NCBI GenBank assembly: GCA_025331125.1 | Contig: JAOALB010000213.1 | Location: forward strand, 1-64,000 | Source of the DNA: Mycogone perniciosa | Lineage: Eukaryota > Ascomycota > Sordariomycetes > Hypocreales > Hypocreaceae | DNA length: 64,000 bases | Reading direction: 5' to 3' | In this document: positions 1 through 11,626 of the stretch, one piece after another | How positions within the stretch are numbered: position 1 is the first letter of the stretch | How the letters are laid out: the number at the start of each line of letters is the position of its first letter | The notes under the pieces: generated by a model | Database searches by the model: none | What the model was told of the DNA's origin: nothing | What the model saw: only the letters and a program-made list of their open reading frames with translations | Program-made: the position numbers and the translations under genes

Positions 1-445
1 GGACAAGAATAGGCTCCGGCTTAGCGTCTTAGCAGGCGATTCCTCCGCGGCTCTCGAAGTGAGCCGTGGTATTTCGCATATTGTAATTTCAACACGAGCG
101 GGGTCAAATCCTTTGCAGACGACTTAGCTGTGCGAAACGGTCCTGTTAAAAGATGTTCTGCAAATGGGGATTTGTTTTCTTTGTCATACTTGTTGTGTGG
201 ATGGTAGCACAACTTATTCGTGATAAGCGCGGATTCGACGGCTCATTGCTTTGCTTGCATGCGGATTCTTACTTTACATCCCGATTTCTCTATTGGTGAA
301 TGAAACACCAATGCTACTTTAATGCATTTGCGGTATTGCTGAACCTAATAGGTGTTGGATGTATAGATGAATTCATCCCCAAGAGTTCATCGACCTTGGT
401 GCCAGAATCTCACCATGAAGTGTGCTGAAAGTCATCGGTATTCAG

Positions 446-1100
446 ATGAGTGTGGGGAATGGAGTCAAGGTAAGTCCATATCTAAATTGCCATTAAATGT
501 ATATTCTTCTTTCTAGGTTGGTACTGGCATCTTTGTAGACGGAACTCTTGATCCTCTCGTGACACGCACATCCGAATGTAATGTGGAGCCCTTTCTAGTT
601 AGGGAGGATACGATGATGGAAAAGCAGGGTCACATGCCTCTAGAAGACTAACTCTCTATCCTTGCTCTTGATCACCCGAAGGTTGCCTCAACTGATAAAT
701 TATTTGATGAAATGCTCGACGGGGCACCCCTTAGACATCTCGATAGATTCATCTTACATGAGAATCACCACTTGGACCGAGGGGACTTGGTGGATGATGG
801 AGATTGCAGCCCACCGGTTATGGAAGGGAGTGAGTGCACTGCCATAGACAAATCTATGCCTACTAGGTGTCTTTGGTTGGTATAGCATGTCGACTACATC
901 GTCAAGAACGTTGGTTACAAAGTCTGCGCCCAGAGACGACCCCTTGGTACTTAGTCAACTAGAACAGACTCTGGGGTTAGAGTTCAACGGTTGCAAGAAT
1001 TACCAGAGTTATACGCATCAGGGCTGCTTTGTAACTTTGGCTTGCTCGCGAAGTGTGACGAAGCGTACTTTGGGGGGTCTTCCACCAAACATTAACTCAT
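446..1100 (+). pseudogene. possible decayed reading frame, unidentified
   Basis: A short exon starting at ATG 446 reads to a GTAAGT donor at 470. After a TAG acceptor at 514-516 the same frame continues to about 1095, broken by only three stops (one TAA near 648 and two TAGs) where about nine would be expected by chance in that length. The translation is hydrophilic and rich in charged residues. I recognise no domain. It could be the remnant of a gene inactivated by point mutations, or chance. Nothing else is visible in 1-1183. Confidence 0.25.
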
Positions 1101-1183
1101 AGCTACATATCAACATTAATGCGAAAGAATCGCCATACACTATTCATTCCATCCAATCCCTAATCTCCAATCCATCATCCCCC

Positions 1184-1546
1184 TCATGCACTATCATCCC
1201 CCACAACCTTCGCCTGTTTCTGTTCCTGCTGCGGCGGAAACTTCATCCCTCTCTTCCCATCATTGACCTCCGCTTCAAATCCCCAACCGCCGTAGCCTCC
1301 ACCCGCCGCCATGCCCTGAAGCCCGGAGGTCGGTCCGGCAGTAAGTTTTCCAGCGAGCTGGTTCTTGCCCACGCCCGGCTGTGTCTCGGCCCAGGTGTTG
1401 AGTTCCTCGCGCGTCTTGCCGGTGTACTTCATGATATCCTCATCGCTGGGGCCCTTGCCACGCTTCTTGTCCTGAGCGCGTTGGTAGAGTGACTTTTTGG
1501 TGGTGTTGCCATCACCACCGCCCGAGGAGGACTGTGAAGAACCCAT
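1184..1546 (-). CDS. small conserved fungal protein, possible N-myristoylation site
   Basis: A single-exon frame of 120 residues begins MGSSQS, which fits the N-myristoylation pattern (Gly2, Ser at position 6). The first 15 residues are Ser/Gly-rich, followed by a basic stretch and a central segment around residues 38-66 (SDEDIMKYTGKTREEL, then a Trp and PGVGKNQLAGKL) that looks conserved and structured. A Gly-rich part with GGGYGGWGFEAEV follows, and the tail is Gln/Lys-rich. No enzyme motif is seen and there is no signal peptide or membrane segment. The composition and the ordered middle segment suggest a real gene of unknown function. Membrane attachment through a myristate is inference from the first six residues only. 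Confidence 0.6.
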   Translation of the reverse strand: MGSSQSSSGGGDGNTTKKSLYQRAQDKKRGKGPSDEDIMKYTGKTREELNTWAETQPGVGKNQLAGKLTAGPTSGLQGMAAGGGYGGWGFEAEVNDGKRGMKFPPQQEQKQAKVVGDDSA

Positions 1547-2088
1547 CTTTGAGGGATGTGATGGCTTGAAATTGCGGTAGTTTGCGAGTGCAAGTGTGCT
1601 CAGAGCTTTAAGTATGGTCGCTACGAAGCTTAGTAGTAGTTTCTCATTTCAAGTTTAATAGACTCGGCTGAGATGAACCATTTTATAGGTAGCATAGGAG
1701 AGGGTATCTACTTCGTAGCGCCTCATGATTTGCGGCTGTGGCGTCTCAGCCGGATTCCAAGGTCGAGAGAAAGCCTTGAATTCAGCCTGACAGCTTTGTG
1801 CTGGGATGTTTCCCCCAATACGCCAATCACATGCAGATCAAGCCCACGGGAGGCCACAATTATTGACGGCCCGAATTGCGGCTGCTCAATCGTTTTGATG
1901 TACGATCCAAATACGAAACTTGGCTCTATTTCAACGTCTCTCAATCTGGTCATTCGCATCAGCCACATCGCCCGATTTCAGTGTAGTGTATATACTTGAG
2001 TCACAGGCTTAATGGAAAGGCAGAAATATATCATGTTGATTGATAGCTCAAGGCATTTCCAATACACCCTTCATTTTAAGCATCCCGC
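1547..2088. other. intergenic, nothing recognised
   Basis: This lies between the start of the small conserved protein and the 3' end of the aspartic protease. Short open frames on both strands at 1673-1999 show no family resemblance. One copy of the TACTTCGTA motif lies near 1709. Confidence 0.6.
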
Positions 2089-3526
2089 TTAAGCATGTTC
2101 TGCCATCTCTAGGGTAGTATTGCCAAGGTTGAATACTACGAACTGCGACTTGAAGAAGATGTCGCCGTAGATGCCTAATCCACCTGTCGTGGCCTGCAGT
2201 CCACCAAAGCAGGCTGTGCGATCATCATACGTTAGTCATGCACTTGGACCGAGATGCATTCATGTACAAGGGATTGAACTTACTATTACCTGAGACCTTG
2301 TTGAAGAGGATGTCGTCGCCCTTGACCACAGCCATATACTGCCCACCGATATCAAGCTGCAGGTCGGGCAGCTTAGAATCACAAGGGACGGTGATACCTC
2401 CCACCTGTGCGTTGTCCTGTGCGCCCTTAACCTGGGAGTAGTAGCCCTGTACAACCACGGGGTCAGCCAGGAGTAGGGTGGTGCCAGTATCAGCAATGGC
2501 TTGGAAACCGGGTGTCGCATCCTGAGGCTTGCCACTATTGACAGCAAACTTCTCGCTGCTAAACTGCCAGAATCCCTGAGTTTTGTTGACAGGAATGGAG
2601 ATCAAGTCGCCCTTAAACCTGGTCGAGTCGATCTGACCAAATTCGTATGTGCCAGGCTGGGCCTTGCGAAGATCAACAGTAAAGACGGGCTGTTCAAGAG
2701 AGTCGACGACGTTTTCGAAGAAGGTCTTTTGCTGTTGGGGCTGAACCCTGTTGAGCGTGCCGAAGGCAAGACCCATGAGACCGTCGTTGGCCTGATCCTG
2801 AACGAACTCTTGTGTCACGTCCGTAGCCAGCTCAACGGCCTGGTTCTGAACGACGGCGCCACCAAAATCGACAACATCGTTACCCACAATGCCTTTGGCC
2901 GCAGAACTATCCCCGTATGTAACAAGGAACTGCGCATCCTTCATCAAAGAAAAGGTCTTGCTCTTGCTTGGATCGAAGAGAATGTGGCCTCCCGACAGGG
3001 CGGGATCCAGGGCAGTGTTGAAGACCCAGAGATCAGATGAGCCAGTGTCAAGATCGAGATTCAGGGTCTGTCCTCCGATCTTCACAGGGGACAAGAACTC
3101 GGCGTCATTCTTAATTGGCATGTTCTGAACTTCACCCGTCTGGTTAGATGTAGTCGGCTTTTTTCCATTTCCTCCCTTCCTACCACCCCCGCATCCTTTG
3201 TGATGGCCCGAATCATCTTTCAGTTTTCCTAAGCCATCTCCAACGAGATCATCTCGCAATCCCCTGCGAACAGCGTGTCGGGGTCCTGCCCGACGAGCCA
3301 GTTGGGCAGTCTTCTGAGCCTTGATAGCATTCTTCAAGTTGTTAGGCATAGGCATGCCAAACTTTCTTAATGCCTTGGACAGGGCTTGCGCGCCATTGTG
3401 TCCAGTGAAGTTGGGGTTCTTCACACGTTCCACCCGGAATGAACGTTTCTGTAGCGGCGTGACTGATGTCGAAACAAGCGCAACAAAGCCCAGAAGTAGA
3501 ATACAGAGGGGGAGCCGAACCTGCAT
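2089..3526 (-). CDS. secreted pepsin-type aspartic protease (A1 family)
   Basis: Two exons, 2290-3526 and 2089-2213, flank a 76-base intron (GTAATA donor, CACAG acceptor). Together they encode 453 residues. The start MQVRLPLCIL at 3526 opens a hydrophobic signal peptide; an open frame extends further upstream but does not look like protein. A propeptide of about 120 residues follows, with a Gly/Lys-rich stretch (GCGGGRKGGNGKK near 111-123). The mature enzyme begins near 130. The catalytic aspartates lie in DTGSSDLW (Asp160) and ADTGTT (Asp346), with the flap Tyr in VTYGDSS near 204. The second exon supplies the expected C-terminus (CFGGLQ, then GDIFFKSQFVVFN). It resembles aspergillopepsin-type acid proteases, which act outside the cell in protein breakdown. 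Confidence 0.92.
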
Positions 3527-6189
3527 TATAAACAATCGCGCTGGGTTGTTATGTGGGGAGATAGTATGTACAAGAAATATATGAAAGAAACCACACCAGG
3601 TGATTGAAGAAGAAATAAACGCTGAACCGAATCCCTTCCAGAGAGTTACTGGCTGAACCAGAAATGACAAAAGAGAAGGAAACAGAGGATATATAAACGG
3701 CTTGGCAGCGGTGTTGGAGTATCGTAACGGAGGCAGAAAGAAGTGATGCAATACTGTTATGTAGAAAAAAGGGCACACGGCAATATGGAATGCCCCTGAT
3801 TGGAGACGCTACGATGCCTCAGATCTTGGTCTCTACCCCTAGCAAGCTGCGTATTATCCGACTTTTCCGTGGGTTATGGCCTTACAGGTGCCATTACCGT
3901 CCATAAGTCCTGCTGATAGAATGGGTTGTCATCATCAAGAGGTATGTTGATCATCGAGATCTGATGGTTTGGGTAAAGCCTCAGACACGGAGTGCATGAC
4001 GATTGGCGGGGCTTTATGGTGAAGAGCATATTGCTTAGATCTACTGGGACTATGCTCAAGCCTCGATATATTCCAGGTCGGATATGCGTGCCGTGATAGA
4101 TGGGGCTTCATCAACGCTATTGATCTCAAGCGTTCGACTCAGTCTCTGGAGCAGAGGGACTCATCAATAGTCTGTCAGCTGGTTGCTTTCGTTTCGAGTT
4201 TTCGATCCGGACCAGATCTCTTGGCTACGGGATTTTGGAAGCAACACTTGCTATTTTGAATCCTATGTGTCGTCAAACAGAGATGCAGACTATACGCGCG
4301 TCGCGCGTCGATGGTTGGCTGGTGGTGGCTGAGGACAGACACTGAAACGGTGGACTTAAGTGTTTTGCAGGCCTGTAAAACAATCCACCATCCCAGTTCT
4401 GAAACAGCTTGTGTTGCAAGATCAGAAAATACTTGTCAATAGCGTTGAGTCGACTTGGGAATCTCTTTGTCGAATTATGAAATTCGGTTCTACATGTAAT
4501 AATGAAGCCCCGATATCGCCATAAAAATCTAGGCTAGGGTAGACACGTCCCAAGCAGCTGTGCTGCCTCAAAGATACCAGTTGTTTCGTAGAATCTCATT
4601 CCAGTTCATAGTACAACACAATCTCATTCATCTCGAAGACGCCTTTTCCAATATCTTTATCTGGAATATGTATGCCAAGCTCTTCCTTCGTTCAGTCATC
4701 GACCTTGGCGGTTCCGATCGGCTGGTGACGTTGATCCTCTATGTGCCAAGGAGCCATTCAGATGCTAATAATATGAAGCCTTTGGTTCAAAATTCCTGAC
4801 TAATTACCGGATAACATGGGTCTTGAGTTGCCCAAAAACAAATGGCCCAGTACCTAATTGCTACGTAGAAAGGATTTCCTCACTTCAATTGAACTCCTGG
4901 TGTTTGAAATCGAATGTATTGCTAGCTCTCCAAGAGCATCCTATATTTGATCCAAAGGGGAAAATTGTATACAAAACTCCATAAGCCTGTTAGATAAGCG
5001 TGTTAGTTCATCGTGACAATGCATCAAGCTCTCAGCATATCATGGCTACTCTAGGTATTCCTTCTTTGCCACTCTCTCGCTGATGTCCCCGAGGACCTTA
5101 GCAACATACTCATGATCCTTTATATCTAGGTAAATCTGTGTACTGATCCTGACTCAAAGCCTGTTACCCAGGAAGAAATCAGTATGGCCGTCTTGTACTC
5201 ATCGAAAGAGGTCCTCATCACCCACTGTAGCATCTTTTCCGCATCCTCCACTCAGTTTAGGTCCTGGTATTCACGGAGCTTGGACACTATGGTCTTGGGG
5301 AGCCTACGGCAATGTTGTTTGTAGGAGAGCGACGGGCAGTGAAATCACACAATGATGATATACTTCAGTGGGACGACTCGGGCTTTTTGGCACGCACCAT
5401 GGTCGAGATTCGTCTATGTGGGATCAAACGGAAATCTTTCATCGTCCCTCCAAATTGTTTGATTGCCTCCTTAGACCCCATAGTTACTGAATCAACAACC
5501 GAGGTGTGAGTGACGCAAAACAGACGCTCACAAGAGAAGAATGAAAACCACCAATCTTATCCGGCCTTTCCATCAACCATTAGGGTTTATTTAGACTATA
5601 AGAGGTGATCCGGAAACCGGACTATTTCCTCCAGTCCCACCTGGGGATTCCCTTCAACGGCGTTGGACTATGATTCAAGCAGTTCGTATTAAGTAAGGGC
5701 TGAAGTTGTATGAGTCCTATTTCACCACCATCCTCAACCCCACATCATCCCCCCACGGTGTATCCAGGCCTACCTTTCTCCACGTCTTTTGCTAGCCGAG
5801 AACTAGTAATATGATCGTTGCTTGGGTTTGTTCACATTGGTGAAACTGAAAGGCGCGCTGGTAGCCGTCGTTATTCGGCGGATGGGACAGCTCGCCCACA
5901 TAGGCGAACTGGCAGTCATCATTCGTAAGTAAACGTTCACGGTCGTGAATAAGTAAGCGCAGATTGAACAGACTGCAAGTATTCATGTACTGCATGATTC
6001 AATTGTGCGTAAAAAAAGCAGTCGTATCAAGCCCTCAAAAGTTATCGTATCATAATCCCGCTATGTGTAAACGCTCATCATGCGTGTCAGAGATATAAAA
6101 CCCTCCGGTAATCTATAACAATGCTGTTCATATATATGAACGACCCAAAACGCCAAGAATAATGCTGGGGTGCCCAAATGTGGTTTATT
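3527..6189. other. 2.7 kb gene-poor stretch with possible relics
   Basis: No supportable gene was found. Several short frames on both strands (for example 4560-4799 +, 5312-5509 +, 3874-4129 -) have no recognisable domain. On the minus strand at about 5030-5300 there is a protein-like stretch interrupted by a stop, listed separately. The sequence is AT-rich compared with the flanking genes. Confidence 0.55.
5120..5300 (-). pseudogene. possible gene relic, unidentified
   Basis: Read on the minus strand, one frame gives RLPKTIVSKLREYQDLN, then a stop, then VEDAEKMLQWVMRTSFDEYK and more, with amphipathic, helix-like composition. It stays open for about 60 codons around the stop before breaking down. 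I do not recognise the family. It could be a decayed gene fragment or chance. Confidence 0.2.
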
Positions 6190-9002
6190 TCACCTCCGGC
6201 ACTCCCAAGCCGAGGCCCAATTCATCAAGCCCCGCGGTAGTATCGGGGAGGCGAGCTTCGAGACAACTGGGGTGTCTGTCCTCATACTCGCCAAAGTAGC
6301 GGCAACGCTCACCTCCTCCATTTCTTTGGTCTCATGCTGTGCTGTAGGCCATCTGTGTTGTTCGCTATGACCCTGCTCCCCCAGATTCACCAAGTACGGT
6401 GGGTTCCCAAACCAGTTAACACAAGGGTCCTGTAGATAAAACGAGTGAGGCCAATTAAATGTCCTCGCCGCCTGCCGATTGGGCGACAGAAGCGAAGGCG
6501 GACCAGTAGGAGGACTGGTGGGTTCAAGCGGCTGTGGTTTTTCATGGACAGGATTCGGTTCAGGCCGCAGAGGAGGGAGCGTGAGGTCTGCCTTGTTCAT
6601 GGGAATCTGTGAACCACCATGCTTCTGTCCGATGGGGTAAACTTCTATTCCATCAATCATCTTTCTCTTCCGAACTCGCGGATTGTTCTTGACCGAGTCC
6701 AGAATGGAGCTGAATTCAATAGCGGGTTCGAGAGGCTGACTAGGTTGTATATCTGGGGTGGTGTCTGCCGCTTGTTTTCGGTTTCGGCCATGGTTGGGAT
6801 TGAGTGTTGAGGATGTCCGCTTGGGCTTTTCCAAAGCACCCGGTGCTGATTTGCGCGGCCGCTTGGGCTTCGTTTTTGGTGCATTTGGCAGGGGATTCGT
6901 TGTGACCTGAATGGTTGGTTCATTAACCATAGCAGTAGGATTTACTACGGCGATCGAGGTCCTGCGCTGAGGAAGCGGTTTGCGTGTTATTCTGTGCAAC
7001 TCCCTGAGAATCTTCAAGGTGCAGTACGCTCCAGAGACTTGGGTGTCGCGAAGGGCTGCCGGGTTCGCAGCGGGTGGCTTCTTCTTCTCTTCCTTGTCCT
7101 CTGACGCGACGCCTCCGGAATCCCGCTTTTTCTTTGACTTCGGAGGCTCCGGAGCCTGCCAGAGCTTCGGTATACGGACTTGAAGGTCCGAAACCCATGC
7201 ATCACAGTCCCACTGGACCCAATAATCGATAATATCACCCCAAGAACTCTCCGGGGGTTTGGTGAAATTGACAAAGACAACTTTACCGCCTTTGCTGTGC
7301 ACTGTCTTGGCGAATTCCCTGACCATGACCTTGAGACCATGGACTCGTAAACTCGTTCCGAGGATCAGGAGCATATCGGGGTAGAGGGCTAGATCGTGCG
7401 TCACGATGGGGCTGATGAGATGTGCATTGGGGTGTTCTTCCCCATAAAGCACGATATCCGGCCTTAGTTTGCCAACACCCAAAGCTCGCTTTCCTTTCTC
7501 TCTTCGAGCCTCTGTCGCACCGACGCAGTGAGGACATTCGGGCTGTTGACCGGACAGAGTCTCCATCACACGGTCATCATCGTCCCAAGAACACACCTGT
7601 CCACACAGAAAACATCTGAGGAGTTCCAGGGAGCCATGCAAAAACACACACTCCACTCCGGATTTTGGAGGCTCTCGTTTTGGTGGAGGTATAACCTTGG
7701 TTTGGTCGGGCGGAGAGGACTCTGGTTCGTCTGTCTTACGGTCGACTTGAGAAGGCGGACTGGAGTTATCTGAGGCATCTGCTTGATTTTGTTGACTAGA
7801 TTCGTTTCCGGACTGGGTCGGTTTGTCTGATGAGGCAGCATCGCTGCTATTACTGCTTGTGACTTCTTCCACCATTTTTTTCAGCTGGCTCATATTCGCC
7901 GTCGATCTTCGGGAAAATCGCCCCCGACTGCCTGGGCCGTCAAGCAGGGATGTCGAAAGCCCAACCTTTTCTTCGATTTGGTCGATGTTTTGTGTGTAGC
8001 ATCGCACCAGCTTTCCTCGGTCCCGAAGATGGCTGATAAATTTATGCGAACTCGTTGGTTCAGCGTCACGAACCTTCTGTCGAAGTGATGTCGCAAACCT
8101 ATAGAAGACGGTTGTTCTTGTGGGATCTGACCATATGGAAGCGTCAAAAAGGTCCTTGCCCTTCATGTTGGGTAAGTTGATCTTCCCGGAAGTGGACGTT
8201 TGAGAGGCTGTGAATGCGGTAGAAGTTTGGCTCTCCTCCACCTCAGACGGTGTTGTACTACTCCGTCTACTTATGCTCGCGTCTGATGGAGAAGCTGGCG
8301 GGGAAGCATCGAAGAGGCCTGACGGGGGTGATGACAGCGGTGATGAAGCGCGGGCTGAGGATAGGTGTACCATGCGTCTGTGAGGTCCAGGTCGCAAAGA
8401 AGATGGTGGAATGATGAATTCTTCAGCTGGGGGAGAGGAGAGAGGCGATGTCGTCAGATGTGCCGTGGATGAAGCAGGAAGCTTTGGTCGTGGTGTGCTA
8501 ACGCAAGGCTCATCGAGCGCGTCGGGCTTAGACTGGCTGGTGTCTGTGTCATCGCAAACTATAGGAGGAAGATCTGGCTCGACGCATACTGTGCCGATGC
8601 GGACTTTGACCTCGCCCTTGATCTCTTGAGAAACATCACCAGAATCGGGCGAGTTGTCCCGTGATATCCTCCTGCGCTTCCTCGGGCGATCGCCCTCTCC
8701 CCCATCAGTGGCATTGTCCATCTTCGTCCGCTCCGATTGGCGTGTCTGTTGACTTGCAGCTTCGAATTGAGCCTGTATTAATGAGTAAAGGCCATTCTCA
8801 GAGCGAAAGTCCTGGTCAATGATCAGTATGCAAAGGCAGCAACTCGTACCGACACGACACGCGGGGCTAGACAAACTGGAATGCCCGAGTTGGTGCTGAT
8901 GCCGGCGCCTGTCACGACGACGATTTTGCGCGCCTTGAGCAGCGCGCCCGCAACATCTTGGAGGCGATCATGAGACTCTGGCTCAACATGTTGAGTCGGC
9001 AT
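6190..9002 (-). CDS. hst4: Sir2-family NAD-dependent histone deacetylase, Hst3/Hst4 type
   Basis: Two exons, 8877-9002 and 6190-8811, are joined over a 65-base intron (GTTTGT donor, CCAG acceptor), giving about 915 residues. The junction restores the sirtuin signature GAGISTNSGIP-DFRSENGLY (residues 32-50). Further core motifs are GKDLFDASIW (about 260), the catalytic-region TQNID (315-319), the active-site LHGS (His434) and a four-Cys zinc site (442, 445, 468, 471). LYGEEHPN and LILGTSLRVHG follow. The family removes acetyl groups from histone H3 Lys56, linking chromatin to genome stability. In Aspergillus the Hst4 homologue HstD also affects secondary metabolism. The domain is split by two long disordered Ser/Pro-rich inserts (about 60-255 and 329-424), and the tail past about 610 is basic and disordered. 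A basic KRRR stretch near residue 87 suggests nuclear location. Confidence 0.9.
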
Positions 9003-9874
9003 CGTGGGTCACTGAAGGGGATCGGAAGAAGAGGCTCTATCTAGCCTCGCGTCGGTCGAGAAGAAGCGCTCCAGGTGCCCCCGCTCAACGGTCGAGCAGC
9101 TGAGCTTGGCGCTGCCTGAGCGTATTATCGGCGGAGCTTTAACAATCAGAAACGCAGATCGAACGAATAAACTGGGTCGGCATCGTGATGAAGGCAAGGC
9201 AGGATAGGATTCTTGAGACCAGGCGTCGTCCTTTGGAGTTGCTTCCGGTCAAGTCAGTTAGATGTGAAGAGTGTGTGGGCCCTATTCCGACTGGCGCGCC
9301 AGGTGCGACAGTTTGCTGCTGATGTTGCAGTGCAGATTTCCAGGCGGTTATCTCTGAAGGGCACTTCTTCAACCGCTAGGGTCAAAGAAGGACGCGCAAC
9401 ACCCGGGAAGTGCGATGTCTGCGTATCATTGCCGAATTGTATCGATCGATGCCGGTGAGAGAAGCTGCAAATATCAATCCGTAAAGCTGACGCGCGATGT
9501 TAGCGCGACTTCTGTGTGCTTTACTTCGTACTCGGTGCGGTTTAAGAGTCGGCACTCCACTGTTGGCCTTTTCCAGTGGAGGTTTAGCGAGGCTCAGTGC
9601 CCCAGCGCTAGTGAATAGTGGTGAATGGATCTTCGACAGTCAACTCGACGCGCGACCCTCAGTGGGCCCAAGGGCCTTCAACCCCTGTAAAAGCGGGTGG
9701 TTGGTGACGTGCGCCAGATTTCCATGTTTAGATCAATTCAACGTTCGTCACACAGCATGGATCTTGAGATACTACTACTATCAATTATACGGAGTAGAGC
9801 CCTATCAACTGTCTAGGTGCTATTCCATTCTCTATCCGTTTCCCCGCCTTTTCGTATGATCCTTCAATTAATAA
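9003..9874. other. intergenic, nothing recognised
   Basis: This separates the sirtuin start from the sedolisin stop. Open frames at 9213-9859 have no domain resemblance. One TACGGAGT motif lies at 9788-9795 and one TACTTCGTA near 9523. Confidence 0.6.
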
Positions 9875-11626
9875 TCAATAGTCTGCTTCCACAAGCACTT
9901 GCAGAAACTTGTCAAATTCCTTTGGAACACCAAGGCCGGTGATGGCATCCCAACCCTCCTCCGCCGGCCAACCGCCAGGACGCTTATCACCAAATATACA
10001 CGAGATGCTCTGTCCTTGTTTTATGTCCTGCAACACAGCTCGCACCTCATCCGAGTACAGCCGCTTGTTCAGCCATCCAAGAACTTTCTTGCCCCGGCGT
10101 AGTCTCGCGTCATTGATCAGCGCTATCATGGAGGCAACCACGGGAGTGCTGGCGCTTGTTCCTTGAACCGGAAACTGCCTGGAGCCGACAATGGTTAAAA
10201 AGCTCGTACCAACAGCAGATATGTCAGGCGTAGCACGCATTGAAGCGTTGTAATAGTCGCTAAGGTGGCCGTTGAGCTTTTGCACGTAGCCCTTTACAGC
10301 GTCATCCTGCCATGACGGCCGAGGGAAGAACTGGGAAAAGCCTCCAGTACTGAACGCTGCACCTGATGGCGGCTCAGCCGTATTGGAGACGGCCCCAACG
10401 GAAGTTACCCAGGGGCAGGTTCCAGGAAAGGTCGCCATGGTGATCTCGTGATTCGAACCATCATTTGTGCGGCAATTGGAAGATCGACTGCCTCGCGCGC
10501 CCCCATCCCCAGATGCGATCAAGATGGACGTTCCACGCGCAGTTAGGAGGCCCAGCATGTCGCAAACTCGATTGGCATACTCTTTTGGGACAGATACCTC
10601 GTCATCTGCATATGAAATCGAAAGCACATGAGGAAGCTCGCCGTCTGGCTTATCGAGGAGATATTGGATGAGCTCCATGTATGGCTCGTTGTCATTGCTC
10701 TTTCCCGTCAAAGGATTTCCTGAGTCGTCCAGCTTCACTCCCCTTCCACCTGTGGCGTAGTAGGTGATATTCGTGGGAAATCCCAGGGCCATGGCGTACT
10801 CCATATCCAATGCAGCTTCTGTGCCAGCCTTGGATGGGTCCTGCGAGTTCTGGCCTCCATTCACAAGTTCGACGGAAAAGTTGTAACCGGACTTGGCAAT
10901 AGCGGAAGACGTTGTATGGAGGAACTGCTTGACATCGTCGTAGTTGGCATTCTCCTCCAGGAAGCCAGCTATGCCAAAGTTGACTGGTGATGGCCCGTTT
11001 CCAACAGGATATGATATGTTATAGAGCTTGGTGAGGCAAGCTGGAGTGACCTGCTGCGCACACTCAGCTGTGCTCTGCTGGCTGAACTTTTGGCTAGTCA
11101 TGGGGGTCGACGACATGATCTCGACCTCGTGCGTTGGCGTCATGAAGTTGGAAATCGGATGAACGAACTTAATGGCCGGCCCTAGAGAGTTGGGGATTGA
11201 ATACTTGGTGGTGCGTATAACAGGCGCTTTGCTCCCAAAGACGTAGGTGCGTAGTTTCATGTCGAGGAGTGCTTCAGCCTTGCCAACGGTTGTCTCGACA
11301 TTGATCCGGTCGTTCTGAACTGATGCGCCAACGATACCATTTTCAGCTAGCCATCGCATGACATCTTCAACGTCTCGCTGGTCTGGAGTACGCAGCGCAT
11401 GAGCTTCTTCTCGGGAGAGATGGTCGTTGCCAGACGTGATCTTGGACTCCAAGGTATGGATTTCTGGTAGCCCCATAATAACTGACAATAGAAAAGGCCG
11501 TGAGAGATCTAATGGGCTGTCCACCTCTTTCCACCCATCAGGGATCTCTCCAACTTCCTCAACGCATAGGCTGCAGACACCGAAGCTCGCAAAGAGCGGC
11601 GCCGCCAATAGAAATGCTGACTTCAT
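9875..11626 (-). CDS. secreted sedolisin (S53) tripeptidyl-peptidase
   Basis: A single-exon frame of 583 residues. The first 20 residues form a signal peptide (MKSAFLLAAPLFASFGVCSL). An S53 pro-domain covers about 25-190. The catalytic domain contains the Glu/Asp pair in TEAALDMEYAM (Glu270, Asp274), the oxyanion Asp in ASGDGG (Asp373) and the nucleophile in GTSASTPV (Ser491). A C-terminal calcium-site region has GWDAITGLG at 558-566. All four catalytic residues are present. The family cleaves tripeptides from protein N-termini at acidic pH and is secreted by saprophytic fungi. A second secreted acid protease gene lies about 6 kb away on the same strand, which fits an extracellular proteolysis role, but the sirtuin gene lies between them. 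Confidence 0.93.
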   Translation of the reverse strand: MKSAFLLAAPLFASFGVCSLCVEEVGEIPDGWKEVDSPLDLSRPFLLSVIMGLPEIHTLESKITSGNDHLSREEAHALRTPDQRDVEDVMRWLAENGIVGASVQNDRINVETTVGKAEALLDMKLRTYVFGSKAPVIRTTKYSIPNSLGPAIKFVHPISNFMTPTHEVEIMSSTPMTSQKFSQQSTAECAQQVTPACLTKLYNISYPVGNGPSPVNFGIAGFLEENANYDDVKQFLHTTSSAIAKSGYNFSVELVNGGQNSQDPSKAGTEAALDMEYAMALGFPTNITYYATGGRGVKLDDSGNPLTGKSNDNEPYMELIQYLLDKPDGELPHVLSISYADDEVSVPKEYANRVCDMLGLLTARGTSILIASGDGGARGSRSSNCRTNDGSNHEITMATFPGTCPWVTSVGAVSNTAEPPSGAAFSTGGFSQFFPRPSWQDDAVKGYVQKLNGHLSDYYNASMRATPDISAVGTSFLTIVGSRQFPVQGTSASTPVVASMIALINDARLRRGKKVLGWLNKRLYSDEVRAVLQDIKQGQSISCIFGDKRPGGWPAEEGWDAITGLGVPKEFDKFLQVLVEADY

